From Anaerofustis stercorihominis (GTDB lineage Bacteria; Bacillota; Clostridia; Eubacteriales; Anaerofustaceae): DNA of 64,000 nt. Below the pieces are notes generated by a model. That model had not been told where the DNA came from. It ran no database searches and was given only the letters and a program-made list of their open reading frames with translations. Made by a program: the position numbers and the translations under genes. The stretch spans positions 1 to 64,000 of the forward strand of contig NZ_SPHL01000001.1 in NCBI RefSeq assembly GCF_005844425.1, given 5' to 3'. Shown here in pieces: positions 1-8,260 of this stretch; within the stretch, counting starts at the first letter, position 1; every line of letters begins with the position of its first letter.

Positions 1-269
1 ATTTAAGCTGGGGTGTTTTTAAAAAAGTAATAATAGATAATAATGAAGACAGTAAATTTAAAACATATTTTGAAGATATGATAAAGAATTCGGGTTATGA
101 GTTCGATAATTATGAATTTATGTTTTATACGATATTAGAACTCGTTAATTCAACATGTCACAATGTAATTTTATATAATGAACCTGTATACCTTGATGTA
201 TTAAAGAAATATTTATATAAAGATATAAAATCTATAATAGATAATCATATAATTAAAAAAGACCTTTAG
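1..269 (+). CDS. C-terminal part of a TetR-like regulator (5' end outside window)
   Basis: The reading frame is open from the first bases of the window to the stop at 267-269, so this is the 3' end of a longer gene. About 88 residues are visible, with no DNA-binding part. The end of the protein is helical, with spaced hydrophobic residues and a pattern like LELVNS..ILYNEPVYLDVLKKY, which resembles the ligand-binding C-terminal domain of TetR/AcrR regulators. It sits just upstream of, and in line with, an ABC exporter, a common place for such a repressor. The family call is by general resemblance only; it could be another all-helical protein. Confidence 0.45.
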   Translation, partial: LSWGVFKKVIIDNNEDSKFKTYFEDMIKNSGYEFDNYEFMFYTILELVNSTCHNVILYNEPVYLDVLKKYLYKDIKSIIDNHIIKKDL

Positions 270-282
270 GGTCTTTTTTATA
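255..282 (+). terminator. Intrinsic terminator
   Basis: Stem AAAAAAGACC / GGTCTTTTTT with a five-base loop; it overlaps the stop codon of the partial upstream gene. Confidence 0.75.
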
Positions 283-293
283 TAGATAAGTTG

Positions 294-322
294 TTGACTA
301 CTTATTTAAAAACATATATAAT
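294..322 (+). promoter_or_regulatory. Sigma-A type promoter for the ABC exporter
   Basis: TTGACT, 17 bp, TATAAT, placed about 55 bases before the ABC ATPase start. Confidence 0.6.
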
Positions 323-382
323 TTAAAATAAGTTTTTTTATTTGGAATATCAAATAAAAGTAAAGATCAAACGAGGTAATAT

Positions 383-1243
383 ATGAATAAAAATAAAGAT
401 GTAGTTATTAAACTCGAACACATTAATAAGAAATTTGGAGAAAAAGAAGCATTAAAAGACGTTACTTTTAATGTAAAAAAAGGAGAAATTCTCGGTTTTC
501 TCGGACCTTCGGGAGCAGGTAAAACAACTTTAATAAAAATTCTTACAGGACAAATAACATCGGATCTTGGTATAGCCGAAGTTTTTGGAAAAGAATGTAT
601 AAAACTTCAAAACGAAGATTATGAAAAAATAGGTATGGTTCTTGATGACAGTGGTGTATACGAAAGACTTACATGTTTTGATAATATACTTCTTTTTGCT
701 GATATTTATGGTATGTCAAGACAAGATGTTCATGATATTTTTGATAAAGTAGATCTTGCTGACGATAAATGGGAAAAAGCGGGAAATTTGTCAAAAGGTA
801 TGAGACAAAGACTTGTAATAGCAAGAGCAATTTTACATAGACCGGAATTGCTTTTTTTGGATGAACCTACAAGCGGTCTTGATCCTTTGACTTCTCAAAA
901 AATACATAATTTATTGTTTGAGCTTAGAGAAAAAGGAACGACAATATTTTTAACTACGCATAATATGGAAGAAGCTACGAAATTATGCGATCACGTTGCT
1001 CTTCTTAACGAAGGTGTAATTGTAGAATACGGAGTTCCCGATGAACTTTGCAGAAAATATAATGATAGAAACGAAGTTACAATGTTATTAAAATCAGGCG
1101 AAGAAGTTATTTATCAAAATAATAGTGAATATGCAGATAAAATAGCTAATCACTTTAGAAATAATGAAGTTGTTTCAATTCATTCATCAGAACCAACTTT
1201 GGAAACTGTATTTATTTCACTTACGGGAAGGAAGTTAATATAA
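383..1243 (+). CDS. ABC transporter ATP-binding protein (ABC-2 exporter type)
   Basis: Cytoplasmic ATPase of a two-gene ABC exporter, 286 aa. Walker A is GPSGAGKTT near residues 42-50, the ABC signature is LSKGMRQR near 137, Walker B is LLFLDEPTSGLDP just after it, and the switch histidine is in TTHNMEEA. The C-terminal 70 residues resemble the extension of drug- and antibiotic-export ATPases (CcmA-like). The stop TAA shares its last base with the ATG of the permease gene (TAATG), so the two are translationally coupled. The start at 383 follows a GAGG ribosome site. Substrate is unknown; drug or lantibiotic export is the usual assignment. Confidence 0.9.
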   Translation: MNKNKDVVIKLEHINKKFGEKEALKDVTFNVKKGEILGFLGPSGAGKTTLIKILTGQITSDLGIAEVFGKECIKLQNEDYEKIGMVLDDSGVYERLTCFDNILLFADIYGMSRQDVHDIFDKVDLADDKWEKAGNLSKGMRQRLVIARAILHRPELLFLDEPTSGLDPLTSQKIHNLLFELREKGTTIFLTTHNMEEATKLCDHVALLNEGVIVEYGVPDELCRKYNDRNEVTMLLKSGEEVIYQNNSEYADKIANHFRNNEVVSIHSSEPTLETVFISLTGRKLI

Positions 1244-1962
1244 TGAATAAAACTAAGAGCAAAAATAATTCGTTTAGAAAAATAAAAGCCATATTTATAA
1301 AAGAATTTAAGGATGCATTTAAAAGTAATAAAATAGTATTTATGTTTTTACTTTTCCCTGTTTTTACGTATTTTTTGGCATTTGTAATGAAAGGTAATGC
1401 AGGATCAAATCCTTTAATATTTTTAATGATGCATATATCTATGGTTCCTGTTATGGTTACGGCTGCATTAATTGCGGAAGAGAAGGATAAAAATACTTTA
1501 AAAGTTCTTATTTTATCAAACGTAAGACCTATGCAGTATTTGATTGGTGTGGGAAGCTTTGTTTTTATTATAAATATAATTACTTCTTGTTTATTTTTAC
1601 CTTTATTACATTTACAACTTGTTTTTATACCTAAATTTTTGATTGTAATTTCAATAGGTATGCTTTGTTCTACCATATTGGGGGCAATTGTTGGTATGAT
1701 AGTTAAAGGAGGAGCAAATATAGCCGCAGCTACTCTTCCTGTTTCAATTGTATTTGCGATTTTTCCTTTATTAGCATCAGGTTCTGGAAATCCCTTTTTG
1801 GCAATGGTGGCAGAATTGTTATACAGCGGCCAGCTTATAACTATAATATTTGACGTAGCAAACAATTTTACTTTTATAAGGTTGTTAATAATGATATTAA
1901 ATGCAATATTCTTCTTAATTGTATTTACTTTGGTATATAACAATAAAAAATTATCAGATTAA
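1243..1962 (+). CDS. ABC-2 type permease
   Basis: Membrane partner of the preceding ATPase, 239 aa. After a basic N-terminus containing KEFKDAFKSNK, about six hydrophobic segments follow (near residues 30-50, 65-80, 105-125, 130-155, 165-185 and 215-235). The layout and the motif VTAALIAEEKDKNTLKVLILS match ABC-2 permeases of the fluoroquinolone/bacitracin export group. It overlaps the ATPase stop by one base. The ATPase and permease are adequate for a complete homodimeric half-exporter. Substrate cannot be read from the sequence. Confidence 0.85.
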   Translation: MNKTKSKNNSFRKIKAIFIKEFKDAFKSNKIVFMFLLFPVFTYFLAFVMKGNAGSNPLIFLMMHISMVPVMVTAALIAEEKDKNTLKVLILSNVRPMQYLIGVGSFVFIINIITSCLFLPLLHLQLVFIPKFLIVISIGMLCSTILGAIVGMIVKGGANIAAATLPVSIVFAIFPLLASGSGNPFLAMVAELLYSGQLITIIFDVANNFTFIRLLIMILNAIFFLIVFTLVYNNKKLSD

Positions 1963-1988
1963 AAAAAGCACTTTAAAGTGCTTTTTTT
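1961..1988. terminator. Bidirectional terminator between converging genes
   Basis: A perfect palindrome AAAAAAAGCACTTT / AAAGTGCTTTTTTT separates the permease and ybaK, with a T-run in either direction. Confidence 0.85.
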
Positions 1989-2454
1989 ATACTATATTGT
2001 CTATTTTAAAATTAATTATTTTTTTTAAATCTTCTATATTTACTTCTACTTGATATCCAACTTTTCCTGCAGAAAATATTATTGTTTCAAAATCTTTTGC
2101 TGTTTCATTTATAACAGTTGTAAAAAACTTTTTCATACCAATAGGAGAACATCCACCGTGTATATACCATGTTAAAGGCAGAAGTTCTTTTTCTTTAATC
2201 ATTGATATTGATTTTTCACTAACGCTTTTTGCGGCTTTTTTAAGATTTAATTCTTTATTTACAGGTATTACAAAAACATAATGCTCCTTGCTCTTTCCTA
2301 CTGTAACAAGTGTTTTAAAGACTTGATTTTCATTTTGGTTTAAAGATTTTGCAACATCGTTTCCGCTTAAACCTTGATTAGGATCATATGAATAACTTTT
2401 ATAGTTAATTTTTTTTTGAGATAAAATTCTCATTACATTTGTTTTTTCACTCAT
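1987..2454 (-). CDS. ybaK: Cys-tRNA(Pro)/Cys-tRNA(Cys) deacylase YbaK
   Basis: Trans-editing enzyme that hydrolyses Cys mischarged on tRNA-Pro, 155 aa, the normal family length. The YbaK fold is recognisable from LSGNDVAKSLN, the conserved lysine in NQVFKTLV near residue 47, FVIPVNKELNLKKAAK, and the loop GGCSPIGMKK near residue 100. It stands alone, converging on the ABC permease and sharing its terminator. The start at 2454 is preceded by a GAGG ribosome site. Confidence 0.9.
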   Translation of the reverse strand: MSEKTNVMRILSQKKINYKSYSYDPNQGLSGNDVAKSLNQNENQVFKTLVTVGKSKEHYVFVIPVNKELNLKKAAKSVSEKSISMIKEKELLPLTWYIHGGCSPIGMKKFFTTVINETAKDFETIIFSAGKVGYQVEVNIEDLKKIINFKIDNIV

Positions 2455-2537
2455 AATTTACCTCTTTTATATAAATTAATAAGTATATTATAATGAAAAT
2501 TTTTATATATTAAAGATAAAATTAAATATTTATATGC

Positions 2538-2576
2538 TTTACAACATTTATATTTTATGTTATAGTGTATATACAC
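2538..2576 (+). promoter_or_regulatory. marR promoter with palindromic operator candidate
   Basis: TTTACA at 2538-2543, 17 bp, TATAGT at 2561-2566. A perfect 12-bp palindrome GTGTATATACAC (2565-2576) covers the expected transcription start, where an autorepressor would bind. That the MarR protein encoded just downstream binds it is an inference. Confidence 0.6.
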
Positions 2577-2590
2577 GAAAGGAAATTTTT

Positions 2591-3001
2591 ATGAAAAGTA
2601 AAGGATGTTATTGTATTAATTTTAGAAGGGCTGCAAATAGCATAACAAAATATTATGATGATTATTTAAAAGAAAGTTCTCTTACTTTAAATCAGTTTTC
2701 TTTAATAAAGAATATTTTAAAAATACAGCCGGCTTCAATAAGTGATATAGCATCTAAGGTAAGACTAGAAAGGACAACAGTTGTAAGGAATTTAAAAACT
2801 TTGTTTAAGGAGGGGCTTATAGAAGATATTTCAAAAGAAAACGAGAGAAATAAAAAAGTTATAGTTACCAAAAAAGGAAAAGAAGTTTTGGATATTGCCA
2901 TACCTTTATGGCAGGAGGCTCAAGAAAATATTGAAAAAATTTTAGGAATGGATAATTATAAAAAGTCTCTTGAAATTTTTAAAGTAATCGAAAATTTATA
3001 A
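2591..3001 (+). CDS. MarR family transcriptional regulator
   Basis: Winged-helix repressor of 136 aa. The start at 2591 has an AAAGGA ribosome site 7 bases upstream; a frame-compatible ATG at 2534 lies inside the promoter and is rejected. The MarR core is visible as LTLNQFSLIKNIL, the helix-turn-helix ISDIASKVRLERTTVVRNLKTL (residues about 50-72) and the wing GLIEDISKENERNKKVIVTKKG. It is 24 bases before a DUF2148 redox protein and probably co-transcribed with it, so regulation of that protein is the likely job. A palindrome over its start site suggests autoregulation. Confidence 0.88.
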   Translation: MKSKGCYCINFRRAANSITKYYDDYLKESSLTLNQFSLIKNILKIQPASISDIASKVRLERTTVVRNLKTLFKEGLIEDISKENERNKKVIVTKKGKEVLDIAIPLWQEAQENIEKILGMDNYKKSLEIFKVIENL

Positions 3002-3025
3002 ATATAATATAAAGGAGATAAAAAA

Positions 3026-3574
3026 ATGTTTTACGAAGAAAAACAAATGGAAGAAAAAGCTTTAATGGAAACTGCTGCAAAAATGTGTGCTGCTGCAAGA
3101 ACAGCTCCAAAAGCAAAAGGGGTTGATAATATTATCACATTGGTTCTTACAGGAAGTGAAAAAAATGCTCTTGCAGACAAAATGGATGAAGTTTATCTTA
3201 GAGAGTTTGGTGAAACTGAAGGACATTATGTAAGAGATGCGAAAAATTTAAGAGCATCAGGTGCAGTTGTTTTAATAGGAGTAAAGAAAGCCTATACAGG
3301 TCTTGACCATTGTTCATTCTGTGGTTTTAAAAACTGTGAAGAAAATAAAAATCATGGAGGAAGATGTGCTTTTAATACTATAGACCTTGGTATAGCTATT
3401 GGTTCTGCAGTTTCTGTTGCTGCTGATAACAGAGTTGACAGCAGAGTAATGTTTTCTATAGGTAAAGTATTTGAAGAAATGGATTATATAAAAGAAAAAG
3501 ATATATTATGGCAAGGTATTCCAATCAGTATAAGCGGTAAGAGTCCTTACTTCGACAGAGTAAAGAAAAAATAA
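3026..3574 (+). CDS. DUF2148 ferredoxin-domain protein
   Basis: A 182-aa soluble protein of a family annotated as containing a ferredoxin domain. A four-cysteine cluster motif is visible around residues 96-114 (CSFCGFKNC then GGRC), able to hold an iron-sulfur cluster. The rest (ETAAKMCAAARTAPKAKG, LGIAIGSAVSVAADNRVDSR) matches the family's nucleotide-like fold related to nitroreductases. Found mainly in anaerobes; function not established. It follows a MarR gene by 24 bases with a GGAG ribosome site and ends in a strong terminator, making a two-gene unit. Confidence 0.8.
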   Translation: MFYEEKQMEEKALMETAAKMCAAARTAPKAKGVDNIITLVLTGSEKNALADKMDEVYLREFGETEGHYVRDAKNLRASGAVVLIGVKKAYTGLDHCSFCGFKNCEENKNHGGRCAFNTIDLGIAIGSAVSVAADNRVDSRVMFSIGKVFEEMDYIKEKDILWQGIPISISGKSPYFDRVKKK

Positions 3575-3600
3575 AAAGACAATGTATATTGTCTTTTTTT
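3573..3600 (+). terminator. Intrinsic terminator after the DUF2148 gene
   Basis: Stem AAAAAGACAAT / ATTGTCTTTTT, four-base loop, T-run. Confidence 0.85.
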
Positions 3601-3625
3601 ATTGTTTCGATTTTCTTAACCAATA

Positions 3626-3654
3626 TTGATAGAGAAAATATTTTATTTTATAAT
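3626..3654 (+). promoter_or_regulatory. Promoter of the arsR-EFR1-tag operon
   Basis: TTGATA, 17 bp, TATAAT; it lies 29 bases before the chosen ArsR start and covers an upstream in-frame ATG, which supports the downstream start. Confidence 0.6.
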
Positions 3655-3682
3655 ATCTTATGTATTAATGGAAGGTTTATTT

Positions 3683-4009
3683 ATGAAGAAAAAATGTGAT
3701 GAAAATATAATAAAGGAGTTTAAGGATTATAAGAATGTTCTTTCTGCTTTAGGGGATCAAACAAGGCAGGCTATAATAATTTATATGATGATAAATTGTG
3801 ATGGCAATGGTTTTAGAGTAGGGGAATTATCTGATAAAGTATCTGTTTCAAGAACATCTATATCACATCATTTAAAAATATTAAAAGAGAATAAAATTGT
3901 TGATATGAGAAAAGAAGGAACGAAAAATTATTATTATATAAATAAAGAAAGCAGTAGCTTAAAAACCTTAATTAACTTATTTAAAGATTTGGAAGAATAT
4001 ATTAAATAA
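3683..4009 (+). CDS. ArsR family winged-helix regulator
   Basis: 108-aa repressor of the ArsR/SmtB fold. The start at 3683 has GGAAGG 7 bases upstream. The fold shows as VLSALGDQTRQAIIIYMM, the recognition helix region SVSRTSISHHLKILKENKIV (near residues 62-80), and the wing RKEGTKNYYYI. No cysteine pair of the metal-sensing type is present in the recognition helix, so the inducer may not be a metal. It is 11 bases before an EFR1 ferredoxin gene and is probably its regulator. Confidence 0.85.
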   Translation: MKKKCDENIIKEFKDYKNVLSALGDQTRQAIIIYMMINCDGNGFRVGELSDKVSVSRTSISHHLKILKENKIVDMRKEGTKNYYYINKESSSLKTLINLFKDLEEYIK

Positions 4010-4020
4010 AGGAGATAAAT

Positions 4021-4785
4021 ATGAAAAAAGTAAACAATATATATTTTAGTCCTACATTTTCTACAAAAAAAGTCGTAGAAACAGTTGGAAATACCATAAG
4101 TGATAATACTTTTAATTTAGATTTATCAAAAAAAGACGAAGATTATTCAAAGTATGAATTTAATGAAAATGAAATTTGTGTAGTTGGAGTTCCATCTTTT
4201 GGAGGAAGAGTTCCTTCAACTGCAAGTGAGAGAATAAGTAAATTAAAGGCAAATAATACTCCTTGCATAATAATTACTACTTATGGAAACAGAGCTTATG
4301 AAGATACTTTAATAGAACTTAAAGATATTCTAAGTAGTGAAGGATTTAAAGTTTTTGCCGCAATGTCTATTGTATGTGAACATTCAATAATGAATGAATT
4401 TGCAAAAGGCAGACCTGATGAAAATGATGTAAATGAAATAAAAGATTATGCTATAAAAATAAAAGAAAAAATTGAAAGTAACAATTTTGAAGAAATTGAA
4501 GTACCTGGTAATAATCCTTATAAAAAATATGGTGCTATTCCAATGGTTCCAAAAGCAGATAAGAACTGTATAAAATGCGGTAAGTGTGCAGATGAATGTC
4601 CTGTTGGTGCAATTGATTTTAATGAACCTGATAAAACAGATAAAGATAAATGTATTTCTTGTATGAGATGTATAAAAGTATGCGACTATAATGCAAGAAG
4701 TTTAAATAAAGTTATGTTAATGGCTGCAAGAAAAAAACTAAAAAAAGCATGTGAAGGCAGAAAGGAAAACGAACTTTTCATATAA
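4021..4785 (+). CDS. EFR1 family ferredoxin (flavodoxin-like plus 2[4Fe-4S])
   Basis: 254 aa. The N-terminal ~150 residues have the flavodoxin-like pattern (YFSPTFSTKKVVE, VVGVPSFGGRVPS, IITTYGNRAYEDT); the C-terminal part has two 4Fe-4S motifs, CIKCGKCADECP near residue 184 and CISCMRCIKVC near residue 214. This is the EFR1 architecture, an electron carrier or flavin-iron-sulfur oxidoreductase of anaerobes whose partner is generally unknown. It lies between an ArsR regulator and tag with very short gaps, so the three are co-transcribed. Confidence 0.85.
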   Translation: MKKVNNIYFSPTFSTKKVVETVGNTISDNTFNLDLSKKDEDYSKYEFNENEICVVGVPSFGGRVPSTASERISKLKANNTPCIIITTYGNRAYEDTLIELKDILSSEGFKVFAAMSIVCEHSIMNEFAKGRPDENDVNEIKDYAIKIKEKIESNNFEEIEVPGNNPYKKYGAIPMVPKADKNCIKCGKCADECPVGAIDFNEPDKTDKDKCISCMRCIKVCDYNARSLNKVMLMAARKKLKKACEGRKENELFI

Positions 4786-4787
4786 TA

Positions 4788-5345
4788 ATGGATAATAAAA
4801 AAAGATGTAAGTGGGTAGATTTAAAAAGCGAAATTTATATAGCTTATCATGATAATGAATGGGGTGTTCCTGTTTATGATGATAGAAAACTTTTTGAAAT
4901 GCTTATTTTAGAGTCTTTTCAAGCCGGTCTTTCATGGATAACAATACTTAAAAAAAGAGAAGCATTTAAAAAAGCATATGATAATTTTGATTATAATAAA
5001 GTTATAAATTATGATGAAGATAAAATAAATGAACTTTTAGAAAATAAAGATATAATAAGAAATAAAAACAAAATAAAATCATCAATATCAAATGCAAAAA
5101 TATTTGTAAAAATACAGGAAGAATACGGGAGTTTTTCTAATTATATATGGTCTTTTACAAATGGAGAAATAATAAAAAATAAAGATGATAATTTTAATAC
5201 AACAAGTCCTCTTTCAGATAAAGTTTCAATGGATTTAAAGAAAAGAGGAATGAAGTATGTCGGAAGTACTATTATTTATTCATATCTTCAAGCTATTGGA
5301 ATAATAAACGACCATGAAATAGATTGTTTTAAATATAAAGGTTAA
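4788..5345 (+). CDS. tag: DNA-3-methyladenine glycosylase I
   Basis: Base-excision repair enzyme removing 3-methyladenine, 185 aa, normal length. Tag signatures: CKWV near residue 7, YHDNEWGVPVYDDRKLFE, the helix region ESFQAGLSWITILKKR, and the C-terminal INDHEIDC. The Cys and His residues at both ends form the structural zinc site known in Tag. It begins two bases after the EFR1 stop, so it is the last gene of that operon; a repair function beside a redox operon suggests a stress unit, though this is inference. Confidence 0.93.
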   Translation: MDNKKRCKWVDLKSEIYIAYHDNEWGVPVYDDRKLFEMLILESFQAGLSWITILKKREAFKKAYDNFDYNKVINYDEDKINELLENKDIIRNKNKIKSSISNAKIFVKIQEEYGSFSNYIWSFTNGEIIKNKDDNFNTTSPLSDKVSMDLKKRGMKYVGSTIIYSYLQAIGIINDHEIDCFKYKG

Positions 5346-5369
5346 GAAAGTTATTCTTTCTTAACCTTT
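5337..5369. terminator. Bidirectional terminator, tag and the Rieske oxidoreductase
   Basis: 14-bp stem AAAGGTTAAGAAAG / CTTTCTTAACCTTT with a 5-base loop; it includes the tag stop and abuts the opposing gene's stop. Confidence 0.85.
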
Positions 5370-6820
5370 TTTTCTATACATTCTAAATCATAAATACTTG
5401 GAGAATAAATAATATTTCCCATATAATCAAATCTTGAACCGTGACATGGACAGTCCCATGTTTTTTCATCAGGATTCCACGAAAGTTCGCAGTTTAAATG
5501 AGGACATTTGCTTGGAACTATATAACAGTTTCCTTCTTCGTCTTTATATACTCCTACTTTTTCTCCTTTATATTCTACTATTCCTCCATGACCTAAAGGA
5601 AGAGCTTGTAAGGTAGTATCCGGAATATTTAAAAATTCTTTTCCTATTCCTTTTATTGAATAAGGACCTTCTTTAATTATAGATTTTTTTATTCCTTTTG
5701 TATCAAATCTTTCGGGAGAAAATATACTGTCTTTATAATCAAACCCTTTAAGTATCATATCACTTATTATATTTGCAGCAACCATTGAAGATGTCATACC
5801 CCATTTATTAAATCCGGTAATTACATAAATATCTTTAAATGCTTTTGAAAATAAACCTATATAAGGTACTTTGTCAATTGTCATACAATCTTCACTTGCA
5901 TAATGCCCTATTTCTTCAAAGCCTGGATATAATTTTTTTATTTCTTCTCTTAGATTTTGATATTTTTCTCCTTTTTTGTTTTCCCCGCTTCTGTGTTTTT
6001 CTCCTCCAAACAATAATATATCGTCGTAACCTCTAAAAGAGTATCCTTTTTCATCCACATTTAAATATATATCTTTTAATTTTTTTGTATTTTTTAAAAT
6101 TAAAAAGTATGAAAGTTCTTGGTGCATTCTTAAAAAATAATATCCCGGAACATTTAAAAAAGGAAAAGAACATGCAAATATTATTTTATTTGCTTTTATT
6201 TTGTATCCGCTGTCTGTAAAAAGAGTTTTTCTTTTAGCTTTTACTTCTTCTATAAAAGTATTTTCGTATATTGTAAGGTCTTTTAATATGTGTTTTATAA
6301 ATTTAAATGGATTGAATTTTCCTTGATTTTTATATTTTATTGCTCCTTTGAATTTTAAAGGAAGAGAGCTTTCTTCTATATACTCGCAGTCAATATCGCA
6401 TTTTAAAAGAGCATTATATTCTTTTATTAATTTGTTTTCATCTTCTTTTGTATATAAATAAGCATTGCATTTTTCAAAATCGCATTCTATATTTTCTTCT
6501 TTTATTATATTCTCATATTCTTCTATTGCTTTTTTATTTAAATATGCATATTCTCTTGCTTTTTCAGTGCCAAAGTTGCTTATTAGTTCTTCATATATAA
6601 GTGAATGCGCAAGAGTAATTTTTCCCGTTGTATAAGCCGTAGTTTTTTGGCATATTCTGTCTTTTTCAAAAATAACTGCTTTTATTCCTTGTTTTTTTAA
6701 CTTATAAGCAGTAAGAATTCCTGATATTCCTCCCCCTATTATTGCAACATCTACATTTATGTTTTTATTTAATTCTTCATACATCGGTAAGTTAACGGTG
6801 TTTTCCCATAATGAATTCAT
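5351..6820 (-). CDS. FAD-dependent oxidoreductase with C-terminal Rieske domain
   Basis: 489 aa. The N-terminus is a DadA-like FAD enzyme: dinucleotide fold VAIIGGGISGILTAYKLKKQ at residues 26-45, YTTGKITLAH near 65, and the FAD-contact region FNKWGMTSSMVAANIISDMI near 340. The C-terminal ~95 residues are a Rieske [2Fe-2S] domain with CPHLNC and CPCHGSRFD, giving the full Cys-His/Cys-His ligand set. This fusion resembles glycine/sarcosine-oxidase-like proteins of unknown substrate in Firmicutes. The start follows an AGAGG site. It is monocistronic, converging on tag. Confidence 0.85.
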   Translation of the reverse strand: MNSLWENTVNLPMYEELNKNINVDVAIIGGGISGILTAYKLKKQGIKAVIFEKDRICQKTTAYTTGKITLAHSLIYEELISNFGTEKAREYAYLNKKAIEEYENIIKEENIECDFEKCNAYLYTKEDENKLIKEYNALLKCDIDCEYIEESSLPLKFKGAIKYKNQGKFNPFKFIKHILKDLTIYENTFIEEVKAKRKTLFTDSGYKIKANKIIFACSFPFLNVPGYYFLRMHQELSYFLILKNTKKLKDIYLNVDEKGYSFRGYDDILLFGGEKHRSGENKKGEKYQNLREEIKKLYPGFEEIGHYASEDCMTIDKVPYIGLFSKAFKDIYVITGFNKWGMTSSMVAANIISDMILKGFDYKDSIFSPERFDTKGIKKSIIKEGPYSIKGIGKEFLNIPDTTLQALPLGHGGIVEYKGEKVGVYKDEEGNCYIVPSKCPHLNCELSWNPDEKTWDCPCHGSRFDYMGNIIYSPSIYDLECIEKKVKKE

Positions 6821-7031
6821 AATAATACCTCTAAATCTATTTTTTATATATTATTGACAATTATAGGAAATATATAAGGTCGAAAAATAAAAAATAAGAA
6901 AAGCTGTTTTACAATTTAAGATTTATAATAAAATAATGAAAAATTTATATATAAAATTTTAATTATATATACAAAAACATATTAAAAATTAATATAATAT
7001 AATAACCCAATAAATATCGAAAGGATTTAAA

Positions 7032-7784
7032 ATGCAGGAAGAAAAACTTGTTTCATATATGTTGGATTTGGGGGAAATGCTTTTGACTTCTGGAGCTGAA
7101 GTTAGTAGGGTAGAGGATACTTTAAACAGAATAGGAAAAGCTTATTTATTACAAAAAGTAGATATTTTTACAATAACTTCTACTATTATTCTGACTGTTA
7201 AATTTTCAGATAGTAATATAATTACTCAAACAAGAAGAATAAAAAAATATGAAACAAACCTTGAGCAAGTTGAATATGTAAATCAGTTATCAAGAGATAT
7301 ATGTGTAAAAACATTAAGCATTAATGATTTAAAAAAAGAAATAGATAAAATAAGGAATACTAATAAATACAATAAAAAACTTATATTTCTTTCTTATGTT
7401 TTTGTCTCAGGCGCTTTTTCAGTATTTTTCGGTGGAAGTTTAATGGATAGTATTGCTTCCATGATAACCGGAGGGGTAATGTATTTTACGGTAAATGCAT
7501 TAAATAAACTTAATATAAATAATTTTGTAACCAGCCTTCTTTCTTCACTAATAACCGCTCTTTGTGCTGTTGTTTTAAACAGTATAGGTATAGGTGAAAA
7601 TATAGATAAGATTATTATAGGAAATATTATGCTTCTTATTCCCGGTCTTACTCTTACATCTTCATTAAGAGATATGATAAACGGGGATATTATTTCCGGT
7701 CTTCTTGGAGTTTTGGAATCAATTTTAAAGGCAATAGCTATTGCAATGGGTTTTGCTTTTATATTAATTCCTATAGGAGGTTAA
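7032..7784 (+). CDS. Threonine/serine exporter ThrE family, N-terminal component
   Basis: 250 aa, first half of a split ThrE transporter. The soluble N-terminal part has the family motif MLLTSGAEVSRVEDTLNRIG (residues 17-36) and a TIILTV strand; five hydrophobic segments follow from residue 118 on. In actinobacterial ThrE the two parts are one protein; here the second part is the next gene, one base away. Together they would export threonine, serine or small organic acids by a proton-driven route. The start is supported by GAAAGG at 7019-7024. Confidence 0.85.
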   Translation: MQEEKLVSYMLDLGEMLLTSGAEVSRVEDTLNRIGKAYLLQKVDIFTITSTIILTVKFSDSNIITQTRRIKKYETNLEQVEYVNQLSRDICVKTLSINDLKKEIDKIRNTNKYNKKLIFLSYVFVSGAFSVFFGGSLMDSIASMITGGVMYFTVNALNKLNINNFVTSLLSSLITALCAVVLNSIGIGENIDKIIIGNIMLLIPGLTLTSSLRDMINGDIISGLLGVLESILKAIAIAMGFAFILIPIGG

Positions 7785-7785
7785 A

Positions 7786-8232
7786 ATGTTACAAGGTATT
7801 ATACAGATAATTATGGCGGTTATAGGTTCTCTTGGTTTTGCGATTTTATTTAACATAAAAAGAGATAAACTTTCTATTATAGGTATTGGTTCTGCCATAG
7901 GCTGGATTTGTTATTTGTTTTTCTTTAGTTTTAACGCAAATAAAGTTATAACTCTTTTTATAACAACAACCATACTCTCTTTATTTTCGGAAATTTTAGC
8001 AAGAAAAATAAAAACTCCCGTTATTGTTCTTTTGGTTCCAATACTTATACCTTTAATTCCCGGAGGAGATTTATACTATACTATGTATAATCTGGTAACG
8101 GGCAATATGGATAAATTTATATATTATTTTTCTCTTGTAATGAAAGAAGCTGCGGCTATATCTTTTGGAATAATCATTATTACGTCAATAATGCAGATAT
8201 TTACAAAATTTCAACGATATAAATTAAAATAA
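7786..8232 (+). CDS. Threonine/serine exporter ThrE family, C-terminal component
   Basis: 148-aa integral membrane protein with four or five hydrophobic segments and the ThrE_2 motif PILIPLIPGGDLYYTMYN near residue 86. An AGGAGG site overlaps the end of the preceding gene, one base separates stop and start, and the two must work together. It ends at a strong terminator. Confidence 0.85.
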   Translation: MLQGIIQIIMAVIGSLGFAILFNIKRDKLSIIGIGSAIGWICYLFFFSFNANKVITLFITTTILSLFSEILARKIKTPVIVLLVPILIPLIPGGDLYYTMYNLVTGNMDKFIYYFSLVMKEAAAISFGIIIITSIMQIFTKFQRYKLK

Positions 8233-8260
8233 AAAATCATGCTTATGCATGATTTTTTTA
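8231..8260. terminator. Bidirectional terminator
   Basis: Stem AAAAAATCATGC / GCATGATTTTTT with loop TTAT between the ThrE pair and the MATE gene, which converge. Confidence 0.85.

Noticed and set aside
1221-1943. Minus-strand 240-codon open frame opposite the ABC permease
   Set aside because: Low-complexity antisense product with no recognisable domain; the plus-strand permease is coupled to its ATPase.
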